Source: Taeniopygia guttata
Taxonomy: Eukaryota > Chordata > Aves > Passeriformes > Estrildidae
NCBI RefSeq assembly: GCF_048771995.1
Contig: NC_133024.1
Location: 7,886,001 to 7,950,000 of the forward strand
DNA length: 64,000 nucleotides
Direction: 5' to 3'
Below, piece after piece: positions 23,447 to 34,900 of this stretch (its first letter is position 1; the number at the start of each line of letters is the position of its first letter). The position numbers and the translations under genes were made by a program. Under the pieces are notes generated by a model, which saw only the letters and a list, made by a program, of their open reading frames with translations, was not told the DNA's origin and searched no databases.

Positions 23447-25043
23447 GGATGTTTCTGGAACTTTTATCTCCATAGCTGTTTTGATAATTTGGATTTTTTT
23501 TCCCCACAGAGTCTTGATAATTGGAGACAAGATAGCTATTTCTTCTCCAATGAAAATACTTGTCATTGTTTCCATCAAAATTTATAACAAAAATTATGGT
23601 CACACACTGTACTCATACCTGCACATTGTTGCTTTCACAGCCACTGCCCATGTTCGTGATGATAAAATAATTCATTCTTGCTGTGCTGTGGTTGTCTTCT
23701 CTGGTTTGTCCACATTGGATCTAATGTGCCATACTGAGGTCAGTGCTCCATAAGTACTTGTAACAAACAGATGCTGATCATCATCACCTTTTTAATTGAT
23801 GTAGGATCTACAGACAGGGATATCTTAGGATAAAGTGTTTGGGGAATGAGTCATGTGACCAGCTTGCAATGAAGCCGTGTTTTCCAAACTTTTGTGCTCT
23901 TCTGCTTCCTGTTTATTTTCCATTTGTACATGTGTACCTGGTGACTCTATCCCCATCCTTCTGAGTATCACCCTGAGTTAAGTTTTGGATTCTGATAATT
24001 TTCTCTAAAATTTCAGTCCCTCCCTTGCTGATTTTGCACAAGGATTTTTCCCTTTTGTCATTCCTAATTTAATGCAAGCTTGAACAGAGGCCATACTCTG
24101 ACAGATCCTTTCAATCTGAGAGCTAGCTGCATTTCTTCCCTCAACTGTCCTAACAAGGATGCAGGTTCAGTAATTCCCCAGGTCCACCCATTGCCCATAT
24201 ATCGATTTGTGTGCCATGGTTATGCTTCCCCAGTCCACTAGGAAATCTCTAAAGATGATTCAGAAATGTTAGGGCTAGTTTCCAAAGTACTTGAGTACAT
24301 TTCATTAAGTTCTGCCAACTTAAATATGTTTAATCCATCAAAATTTCTTTAACCTCCCCTTACCTTCTTTAAACCTGTTTTTTTTTTTTCCCACCTACAA
24401 TTTGTTGAAATTCATCCCAAATTCCTATCTGAAACTGCAGAGAAAAAGCAGCAAAACACTGCTACCTCTTTCCCCTTCCACTGCTCCCAGCAACCAGTGC
24501 CTCCAGAAGAAGCCTCTAGTGGCTGCCTGCACCTTGCACCTGATTATGGGATATGAATTTTGATATTGAGGACTTGGCCTAAGCTGGTTCTTTGCCTTCC
24601 TTACAATCACCCAGAAAAGAGGAGAGCAGGAGTAAGAGGGTGCCTTGATGCTGAAGCACATGAGGGATGTGCACTGTACTTGTTCATGCTGCTTCCCATC
24701 TTCCCTGCAACCAATGCGTGTTGGAACTCAAAATGTCCCTCAGACATTTTTGGAGGTTCCAGGTCCAGGTCAGAAGCATTTGAGACCCTGGCAGGCAGCT
24801 GGAAACAGCTGTGATTTGGGATTTGAGCCATGGAATGATTTACCAACTTTGCAGGAAGAACAAGAAGTCACGTATGTTTAGATATTATAGTAGAAGCAGT
24901 TACAAAGCAGAGGGAAGAATTTCTGAGTGCTGTACAGGAGGGTTTTGGTTTTGTACATGGAGGTCAGAGGTTTTAAGATGGAGGGATTTTTGGCCAGTCC
25001 TGTTCTTCCTCTTTCTTCTTCCTTACCTCCATGTTCTTGGTGA

Positions 25044-25362
25044 TGTTGGCACTCACAGGTTGGTTTAGAGTAGAAAAGCACCATTTAATATAGGTAATAG
25101 GCATTGGGGGAAAACTATAAACATTTAACACATAATGTACCATATAAAAGAGCAGCAGCCCTGGGCAGGGAGAGAAGAAGCAGTCGGGAGTCAGAGAGGA
25201 TGTCAGGGTGTGTGTGTGCCTCTGCCTGAGCTGTGAGCAAACCGCAGTAGCCAGAGAAGAAAATCTTTTAGGTAACTTGCAATAAACTACCTTGAGACCA
25301 AACAACAGAGACTGCTGAGCCTTTCTTTGGAAGCACGGGTTGGAGGAGGGAGTTTTCCAACA
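25044..25362 (+). mobile_element. Putative 319-bp solo LTR
   Basis: Termini TGTTGG...CCAACA form a 6-bp inverted repeat. ATATAAAA at 25142-25149 is a TATA box and AATAAA at 25281-25286 a polyadenylation signal, spaced as in a compact LTR: about 100 bp of U3, an R of about 120-140 bp and roughly 75 bp of U5. Flanks (GGTGA left, CACTG right) do not give a clear target-site duplication. No retroviral internal sequence adjoins it. The family is not identified. Confidence 0.6.
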
Positions 25363-25804
25363 CACTGAGCCCCTGAACCAGGCCTGTGTTCAGTCAATCA
25401 TGCAGGGCATCCACAACTTCTCTGGGCAACCCTTTAAATTGTCAGCTAATTGCCATGTAATTGGGAATTTACCCAAAAGCAGTCTGTCTGTTTCATGACA
25501 AAAAAGGGTGAGTGATCATCCTGTCTTCATCCTGACCCATCAGCTTTCTTGCTCTTGTTCATTCTCTCTTCTCCCATGTCCCACCTGGGAGAGAGAAAGT
25601 GGCTGGGTAGGAGTTTGCCTGCTGGCTGGCACCAGCTCACAACAGCGTGTTAAATACTCTATATTGTTGCAAAATCCAGAATACAAAGACATCCAAATGG
25701 GAGAAAACCCAAACAAATCCAACACAGAAAGGAAACATGCATTTCTCATCCATCCAGGGGACTGAATGCTGCACATCAGTGGACTGACATCTGTACAAGG
25801 CACT
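25363..25804. other. Noncoding spacer between LTR and tandem array
   Basis: Nothing recognisable apart from short chance frames on both strands. Confidence 0.5.
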
Positions 25805-26525
25805 GGTGGCTCTGGCTGGCCTTGGACTCCAGGGGCCACCTCTCAGCTGCCCATTAGACACTGTGTTGCTGAGCTTTCCTTCCTGTAGAAAAGAGACATT
25901 GTGTTCACAGCCAGGTGCCTATGTGCAAAAGTGGGATTCCACCTCCTAAAATTGGGAATGTCCAAGGATTCCTCCCAGATGAAAGCTGCTCGAGTTGGCC
26001 TTGGTTTCTTGAGGGGCGCTTCTCACCTGCCTGCAAGACACTGGTGCTGGGCTTTCCTTCCTGTGGGAAAGATCCATCATTACTGCCCAGCTGAAAGTTG
26101 GATTCTGACTCCTAAAACATTCTTGGATTGCTCCCAAGTGAAAGTGGCCAGGAACGACAGCTCTGGCTGGCCTTGGACTCCTGGCAGCCTTTCAGTTGCC
26201 TATGACACGCTGAGTTGCAAGGCTTTCTTTCCTAGAGGAAACAGCCTTCTTTTTCCACCAGCTTCCCCTCGCATAAATTTGGTTTATGCCTTCTAAAACT
26301 GTGAGCATCAGAGGATTTCTCCCAGATGAAAGCTGCCAGGAATGATGGCCCTGGCTGCCTTTGGCCTCCTGAGGCTGCCTTTCACCTGCCCCCAAGACAC
26401 TGGGTTGCCAGGATTTCCTTCCTGTGGGAAAGAACCATCTTTCACAGCCAGGTGTTCATGGCTGAAAATAGGATTCCAGCTTCCAAAATTGTGGTTGTCC
26501 AAGGATTGCTACTAGGCTCCATTCC
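25805..26525 (+). repeat. Satellite-like tandem array, about 4 copies of roughly 180 bp
   Basis: Four diverged copies share an ordered set of words: CTGGCCTTGGACTCC (near 25816, 25995, 26168 and 26357, giving intervals of about 178, 173 and 187), then CACCTGCC..AAGACACTG, then TTTCCTTCCTGTGGGAAAGA, then a GGATTC..CTCCTAAAA word, then CCAAGGATT.CTCCCAGATGAAAG, then GCTGCCAGGAATGA. Copies have indels and many substitutions, so the array is old or homogenised poorly. The period is near nucleosomal length, typical of satellites. I cannot assign a named family. The short frames over it come from the repeat. Confidence 0.85.
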
Positions 26526-26950
26526 TTCAAATAGTTGTTCTTCTAATGGAAGACCAGGAACGAGCAAAGGAAATATATTTGCATCAGCAAACATGTGATC
26601 AGTGGTTTAGCATGGCACACCATATTGTTTGTTAATGATTTTTATATACTTGGTCTAATGCAGATCATTGTGCTGCACTTTGATATACACTATCAAAGTA
26701 ACTGTGAAATAGATAAAATTTACAAGCTATGTCAACCCTGGCAAAGGGTTGCACAGTATCCTACACAGAAATTCATTCTCAGTACTCATCTGGCAATAAT
26801 TTCAGAGATGACTATAAAAATATTTTGGTCAAATTGTTACATGGGGGCTGACATTTTATTTTCAGTGGTACACTTCAACCATTTCTTTGCTCTCCTGCTT
26901 ATGACAGTGCTGAACATACTAAACCACTGGAAACAATAAAGAATTTAGTG

Positions 26951-26992
26951 AAGAATTATTTTGGCCACTAGCAAAGAATTATTTTGGCCACT
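26951..26992 (+). repeat. 19-bp direct repeat, 23-bp period
   Basis: AAGAATTATTTTGGCCACT occurs exactly at 26951-26969 and 26974-26992, separated by AGCA. Recent local duplication. Confidence 0.9.
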
Positions 26993-28000
26993 TCATGGCC
27001 AAATACACATGGCTGTCGCTGTTGTTCCTTCACACCAATGGGGACAAGCATTTACATATCACAGGAAAATATTTGGAAAAACTACGCTGGTTTCTTCACA
27101 TGGCCATAAGCACTTTCAACTCCTTAAAACATTCAGAGTTAATAATGAAAGTTCAAAATAAAATAACAAAATAATATACTTATTAAATTGTTCCAAATAG
27201 TTATTAGAGCAAGGGGAAAGGCAGGAATGTTCTTCCAGAAGAAAGATTTGCTGCTGAAAAATAGGCCAACTTTTCCAATGGCACGCTGTCTAATGGTGGA
27301 GTGTATTGGATATTCCTACATGTACAGCTGAGGAATAAAAGTAGCAGCATGGAGCAACATAACTTAAGAACTATTAATGGGCTTGAATATTCTCTTCAAG
27401 GTCAAATGCTGAGAATAGCCATATTTCCATTCCTTTCAAATGTATGTGAATAATGGTTCCTCTAAAAAGATACAAAAGAATCTATATTATAGTACCTGAT
27501 TGCAAGAATATCTTTGTAGTTTAACTTCTATATTCTTAAGCTTTATATTCTATTATTTTTTTTGTAAGAAACATGAATATTCACCTGGATAAAGAATGAA
27601 AACAGAAGTTGTAAAATTCAGAACCTGTAGAGCTATTTTCACTTTAGTATTCATCCAGAGCAATTTCATTAGTGAATAGGGTTAAACTATCATAAAATTT
27701 GTGAAAAGGTAGAAAATAGAAGAATAGTCTTAAGGTTAGAAAAGTTAGGAGCCTGCTATTTTCTGACTCTACCATTATGTCAAGAGCACTTTGAATTCTA
27801 ACCTTGTTCCAGTACATTTGCAGCCCTTTTTTAACCTACAAATTTAATAAACCTCAGCCTAGTGTGATGGGAAGATGATGTTCTTTAGAACTTGCTATTA
27901 CCCTGAAACAAAGGTGCCAAGTTTGTCACTCAAGGCTGCTGTCCTATAGTCATGATTGTTTCTAGAGTAGGACAAAGACATGAAAGGGAAAAAGAAAGTA

Positions 28001-28100
28001 TTCTGTAGATTTTGGAGGCAAAGAAAACCTTCTGTAGACTTTGCAAGTAAAAAGAAAAGAAGACAAAATCTTCTGTAGGCTTTGCAAGTGGGACAGGAAC
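28001..28100 (+). repeat. Degenerate repeat of a TTCTGTAG(A/G)(C/T)TTTG motif
   Basis: The motif occurs at 28001, 28030 and 28071 with A/G-rich spacers (GGCAAAGAAAACC, then AAAAAGAAAAGAAGAC). Spacing is 29 and 41 bp. Probably slippage within purine-rich DNA. Confidence 0.6.
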
Positions 28101-28421
28101 TATGAAGGAGCTGTCTGCTTTGCAGGCTCTAGTGCTCATTCATTTTTTGCACCAGTCATATCATCCTCATAAAACATCCTACCCAGAAATCCTTTTTTCA
28201 TCCTCCTCTTTCTAGGGCAGAAATGAGCTTTGAGGTCAAAATGAAGCTATAAGTTCACTTATGGAAGCATCTTTTTCAGAAGGCACATCCTTTACCCTCT
28301 CCTACAACAGTAGAGGAGTGACCATTCAGTTTCCTACCCATTTCTCACCTCTATAACTCTTCAATTTCTAAGGCCTCTTCTGTATATTACATTTTTAGCT
28401 TCATGTCCTCCTTTTTCTCTC

Positions 28422-28446
28422 TTTTTTTTTTTTTTTTTTTTTTTTT
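28422..28446. repeat. Poly-T tract (25 T) in a pyrimidine-rich region
   Basis: Run of 25 T preceded by CTTTTTCTCTC, and followed about 80 bp later by a CCCTCCCTCCCTCTCTCTC-type tract (28530-28562). The polypurine/polypyrimidine asymmetry could allow triplex structures. No gene is associated. Confidence 0.85.
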
Positions 28447-28894
28447 GTTGCTTTAGGATTCCCTCAGTGCCTTTTCTCATCTCTGCCAACATCAAGTCAC
28501 TCTTCCTGTCACTTTTTTCCCTCTAAAACTTTCTCCCCCTCCCTCCCTCTCTCTCTTTCCTCTTCCTGCGATTTTCAAATTGTCACTGTTTTCTTCCTCT
28601 ATTTCCATAAAAATAGTTAGTTGTACATGGAGTATGACGGAAGGCTGACAGAACAGCATTTTTTCAACTCAGAGAAGGCCAAGCAGAAGATCTAACTGTA
28701 GATACCTAAGGGGTAAAGATTGGACTAGAATATTGTCAGAGGTGCCCTGAGAAAGGACAGCACAGACTAGCTGGAAAATGGGAAACTGAGGTTAAGTATA
28801 ATGAATAAAATTATTCCCAATGACAACACCAGCTATGGAAGTATAAAAAACCCAGCTGGACAAAGAAACCTCAGAACAGCCTGGCTTGACTTTG

Positions 28895-28972
28895 ACCCTG
28901 CTTTGAACACCCCCAGTGACCTCAAGTCCTACACAGGTTACTTCCAACCTAAATAACTCCATGATTCCAGGT
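28895..28972 (+). mobile_element. Probable CR1 3' terminus, short and diverged
   Basis: ACAGGTTACTTCCAACCTAA followed by TAACTCCATGATTCC resembles the last 50-70 bp of a CR1 (consensus-like CCTTCCAACCTAAATGATTC). It is too short and diverged for a firm call. Confidence 0.5.
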
Positions 28973-31900
28973 AATTGAAATATCATTTATTATCAGAGGC
29001 CACATTAACTGTGTGTGATAAAAATCACCTTTTTCCAAGGCATCCCATTTTCTATGACGACTGTCAGGAGAGACTGTAGGGAGATCTGTAGGGAGTTTGT
29101 GACCATATCCTACTCTTTTCATTTAATAGTAATAGGAAGTCAAGAGTATTGTGAAAAAGAGAATAGGTATCAAATGAAAATATTTCTTTTTACAGAGAAA
29201 TTAACAACTAAAAATAATCAAATTGTAATATATTTAGGTTCCTTATAAAAAGTTTTACAATATCATAATTGCTCTGAGTCCAAGTAGCCACATGTATCTT
29301 CTACAGGATTCTTAATTTCTGCCTTTTTATAATGCTTATACCACACACTAGTAAGATTATTCTCTGTTTACAGCTCATGTTGTGGGAAATCTATTCCAAA
29401 ATTTTAAGCAACCCTCCCAAAGCATTTCCAAGCATCTTTCCTGAATCATGCTGTGCTTCTTCAATACAGCCATGTATGAGTGTGCTTGTCTGGGGAAAAA
29501 AAATTAAAAGCTAAAGAAAATACTGCTGTAGGAAGACTATCCCTTTGAAAAACCTGAAATCTAGTTATCATCCCAAAATATGTATACATGCCATGAAAGT
29601 ATTCCATACTTTCTGAATACATCAGGTCATCCAGTGGCATCATCTGATAACATATTTTTTTCTACTACTTTTATCTCCTCCTACTTTGGATTATTAGAAG
29701 CAAACCATGCCTTGAGAGGATGTCTGCTTCTTAAAATGAAGTTTTTCAGATTTCAGCTTCTCTGGACTTTGATATCAAGCCATGATTTTGTTCCTCCTAG
29801 TAAGTTCCTAGTACTTGGAAAACAGTATTTAATATTGCAATATTTTTCATACAACTACTACTTTGCAGTATCCTCAGCTTTACTACCCCAAACTGGTGCT
29901 CCAACATAGATAAATAAGGTTTAGATACAATAGATTTAGAGCTGGAGTTTTTCATAGTAGTAGATTCAGTTCTACAGGGATGTTGTTTCAGATGTTTGCT
30001 ACTTTCAGCCTCAGTTGGTTAAATATGTCCATAAGAGATGCACGTGTTGGAAGGAGATTTATGTGTAGAAGGTAGCCCCCCTGCTTGGGAACAAATTCAC
30101 ATTGGATATGGTGTTCTATTGTCCTTGTTCTCCGTAGTCTGAATGGAATCCCTCCCTGATAACAGCTATTACCTGGAGAGGCATTGTCACCTCCTTTTCC
30201 TTTTCCTCACATGAGAGGAAACTGGCTGAACTAGAGGAAAGAATGTGGTTTCTTTCTACAAGGGAGAGAGAACCTTCAAAGGAGATGGGCTCTGGGACAC
30301 AACCCTGCAGATTGTACCTCTGTCAGGGGCTGAATGCACATCACATTTTTCACTGAATCAGTACTTTTCCATCCCTGCATATACTGAAGCCAAAGGGAAA
30401 TCCAAGCACTTAATTTAAAGCAAGGAATTTATCTGTAGTTGAAGGTAAGAATATTGAAGACTGGAGAATATTGTTTGTTTGCAAGGAACTAGACTGGAAA
30501 TAGACATATTTAAATAGTACAATACAGTTATCTTGTATTGGAGATGAATAAATAGTAGAAAAACAGGAAGGAGGGAAAAAGGTACAGAATATCAGCTTCT
30601 TTTGGGGCTGTGTAGAACAAGAATGTTGGCCTTCCCTTCAGCTCCACTGACTACAGACTTCAAAATTTTCCATTCATTTTCCCAAGATATACACAGTTTT
30701 GGTTCCGTCCCTCACTTTCCCCCCTCCCTCTTCCAAAAGTTCAGGTCCATGTTGCTCAGATCCTTCCCTAAGGAGCACCAAAGGCTGGAAATTTTTGCTC
30801 TTTCTTCTGGATCTTGAACAGATTTTAAAACTAGAGCTTTGAATTCTCTGTTGATAAACACTGGAGGAAACAAAGCTGATCTGCCTCTACCTAAAAGCAG
30901 AAATTTACAGCTGAATATCATTAATCAATGCAGACTTTTACCAAATGCTAAGGACAGATATCACATAAGGAAAAAATAAGTCCCGAGTCAGTCTTTGGCA
31001 GAACCTCTGTGTCTTATAAGAATAATGATAATATAGGAGCAGTACAGGTCATTTTTGGAAATATAAATGCTCTTGAAAGGCCGCACAAAGGAAAATCCAT
31101 ATTTTTCTTATTTGTAGACTATACAAATGGGGACACCCTTTAAAGAGTGGTAAATCATTTCACATATATATAAAAGGATGGCAAAACTCCAAAACACAGA
31201 ATCTAGCTTTGCAAAATAGTAGTACAATGATAACATCTCTAACACAGGAATGGATGATGGGGAGAAACTGTTCTGAGCTTCCATCCTTTTTCACTCTAGC
31301 ACTCATTAATTTCCCACACAGCCATATTGTTACAGTGTGGTAGCTTGGATGATGGTGCTTGTAAGGGAAGCATTCACTTATTTACTCATGCACAGCAAGA
31401 CCAGATTATGCTCATGTGCTCAGGATATTGTTATTTGACATGATAAAGTACATTTTCAGGCCTTTCCCTTGGAAAAGCTGGCTGGAGCCCAGTTATGCAG
31501 GTGCAAAGGTGTCCTGAGAAACAGCACATGCAATGGGACTCATTTGCACAATGCCCAAGGTCAAAACCAGTTCAGCTGCACTCACCACAGACCAAGTGAG
31601 ATTCATCATGTGGTCCAGGAACTTGTGACTCAGTGATAATAGGAAACTGATTCACTTTAATGAGGTGGATGTAAATATCAACTCCTTTGCACCACTGCGT
31701 GTCTTACCACGAAAAGATTCCAGCTGAGTTGAGTGGAATAATTCCTTTGACAAGCTGCAGATGTTGGGCCTGGCTTGTATTCTCTGACTGCTTGGGGTTG
31801 CTTTGCCCTAGTTGTCTACAGTAGATCCTACAATATAAATGATTTAATTTTTCAGTGGGAAAAAAACCTCATCCCAACATGGGGCTGAAATGTCTTCTGT

Positions 31901-34900
31901 CATCCAATGAAAGGAAAAGATAAAACATACAGTACACAGAGCCGCTTTATATGATTATAGCAACTTGAATTCTGAAAGAAAGGAGGCTCAGAAGAGATTT
32001 CTTTTCCTTCCCAGATAGAGCTTTTGTGAAACATTGTCCTAAACAAATAAAAGATTTTTTGCTCAAATGATCTACCTTGCTGTTTTCCATTCCTTTGAAG
32101 AATCTTGTGGTACAATAGGCAACCCATCAGGAATAATTAGATTATACGGCAGCATCCATGGAAACAATGCAGCTTTTGAAAAGAACTCCTACAGAAGATC
32201 TTAGAAATCACATCTATTATGGACATCTTTTACTATTTCAAAGACATCAGAGTTCCAAATTATGGGAACTAACAGTGGGGCAAAATCTGACTGCTCCATG
32301 TTTTGTCCCTTTGTCAATAATTATTACTACAAGAAACAGTCAAGTAGTCATTGTGCCAGAGAGAACAATTGGGTGTAAGGGAGAAATTGACCATGTTTTA
32401 TTCCAAGTTTTGGGAATCAGTAATGAAATCTACATACCATGTGCAGCAAACTCACACCTTTCACATTCTTCAGTATTTTCTAAAAGTATATTTATGGATG
32501 TCTCAAAAAAGAAGAAGTAAGAGGTATCTGGCAAGGGTATCTGCATTTTGGAGCCTCATTTAAGGAGTACAAGAAACTACAGACCTTGGCCTTGTTGTGG
32601 CCATTTTTGGGACCAAGTGTATGACATATGCTTCAATGTATTAATGATTAGGTGATTAAATTGTAAGGAAAACTAGAATATATTTGTACTGTAGAAAAGA
32701 AAGGAGAAAGATGCTGATTCTGTTTTTCAATAGTAGATTTTGGAACTTTAGAGTTTCAGCCTGATGTTTCTGCATATCCTGCTACAGATGATCAGTATTT
32801 CCACATGTGCTGTTATGAGTCTCATTGTCTTTCTGGATTCCCTGCCATTCCTGGTTTCATTGTGGGGTGTGATTTTGTGTGTGTGTGTCAGGAAAAGAGC
32901 TTATGTAATGAATCTGCTTCTTTACAACAAATTTAAAAAATCAGCAATAATCAACAATCAACCAGTGATTGTTGATTAATTACAGTTTGAACTTTTCAAA
33001 AGTATTTAGGTACCTTAGGAAACAATGCTTTTCTGAAGCTCCTAGAGATGTGACATCACTTCCATGCAGCCTCGTGTTTCCCTGCTGAGCACATCCAGGA
33101 GCAGCAGTACGAGAGTCCCACAGATGCCCTCAAAATCCATTTCTGTACCTTTGCTGGCCAATTAGAACTTCAAAGGTGAGACAATTAAAGAAGTCATCTA
33201 CTAGTCAAAATAATTTTCTGTATGCACTGGGATGAGTCATATCATTAAGATTATTGGGAAAGGAAAGGTTTCTGGAGGCTTCTGTGGGATTTCAATGACA
33301 AGTGAACTAAACTCACAGTCATTCACGATTTCACAGAACATATTACTGCGAGAAGGTAATTGCACAGAATCCTTCATCAAGGCTGAAGTTGAACTGGAAA
33401 CCAGACACACAACAGAGTAATGTGGTCAGATGAAAAAATAAAGGATAAATATTTGCTAGCAAAGCTCCTACCCATATAATTATTATATTCATGAACACAT
33501 AAGAAAAAAATATTAGTTCACACATTGGTTCCTTATCCTACTTACTGTGAAAACTAGAAGGAAGAAATTACTCTCTATTTACACTGAAGATCATTATTAC
33601 TGTCATCTTCATAATATGATAATCATTATTATTTTTATAGCATCTATCCTCACTACAGTGCAGATGTAAGGTGACAAATCACAAACACAATGAGGCTTTT
33701 CTAGCAATCATGGGTTTGGTCAGGAATGGGATTTTCTGCTAATTCACGTGATTATTTGGTGTCTGCATCTCTATTTCATTTCCTTAAAAAATCTTTGCTT
33801 GAGCCAGCAGTGAAGAATATGGAGGTTGCAGCCTTGGAAGCAGAGGGTTTGTAGTAGCAGCATAAGCAGACTGTGAGGGCTCACTTCTATTTCCAGTAAA
33901 CTCAAGGCCTGAGTCACAGAAGGGGTATCCATCCACAGCTCCCACTGGATTCATCTGGAGCGTTAGGGACTGGAGAGCTCTGAAAAATTAAATCCATAAC
34001 TACTGTCAGCATTCCAGGGTCAGTGATTGCTTTTGAAAGGTTACTGAGTAAAGTGCAGGCTGTGCAGAAAGCCCAGCATTATTGCTGGAGATATTATCCC
34101 CCTAAAGAGACTCTTCCCAGGGAGTTAAAACAAAATCTGTTGACAAATACCACGTACCATGAGAATGTAGCATTATGTAAACCATGAGAGCTTAAAAACA
34201 ACAACAAAACCAAAGTAGAACAAATAGACCAAAACCTTAGCAGCCAGGCAATATGCATGACTGTGTTAAGGCAACACAGATTTATTTTGTTAAAAAAAAA
34301 ACACTGTTCGTTGCAGTACATGTAGTTTCCACTGAGGTGTGCTAGCTCTCCAAAGATCATCCCTTCTCCCACACCCTTCTCCTGTGCACCTCAAAGTGCT
34401 GTTAAATCCCCAACAATGTCCATCCTGTGCCTCAGCTTGCTAACCCTTTCACGCCACCATTTTACACACAGCATGTTTTCAGGCAAGAACAGCAAAATGC
34501 CACAGGCAAAATCTACTAAAGCAAGGGAGGATTTCTTTATTTTTAAACAAGCCAGTACAATTCTGGCTGGTTTCTGTCTGAACTAGCTGTTTTTGTGAGG
34601 GACTCACATGGATATTATCTTTAAATTCATCAAAATGATTGTGTGTGTTATTCTGGGAGAATTCTGGGCAGTCTTAACAGTGTGCAAGAGGGGTTTTTCA
34701 TGCTGTTTTGACATTTGTCTGCTTCCAGGAGCCATTGTGTGATGTTGTACCATCATTATTGCTACCATCACAAATGTAAGCTCCTTCTGCTTTTACATCA
34801 GACTGATTTCTCCATTATTCAGACATATTTAAACAGCAAGCACACCTATTGATGTCTGAAAAAAAACAGATAACACAGTAGGGCATTTTTAAATAAGCCA

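Larger units (their letters stand above)
21444..25043. other. Noncoding stretch with AT-rich DNA and hairpins
   Basis: No gene recognised. It includes an AT-rich block, a CR1 reverse-transcriptase remnant, and inverted repeats at 23030-23062 and 23413-23446, all annotated separately. A 71-codon frame at 22286-22501 (MEEAAVEYRPGG...) is hydrophilic and intact, but I recognise no family and call no gene. Confidence 0.5.
26526..28894. other. AT-rich noncoding stretch
   Basis: No gene. It holds a 19-bp direct repeat at 26951-26992, a degenerate TTCTGTAG-based repeat at 28001-28100 and pyrimidine tracts after 28400, listed separately. The 114-codon frame at 26595-26939 is unrecognised and judged fortuitous. 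Confidence 0.5.

Noticed and set aside
25805..26525. Zinc-finger-like or other protein tandem repeat
   Set aside because: Period varies (173, 178 and 187 bp), indels break frame and stops occur in all frames.
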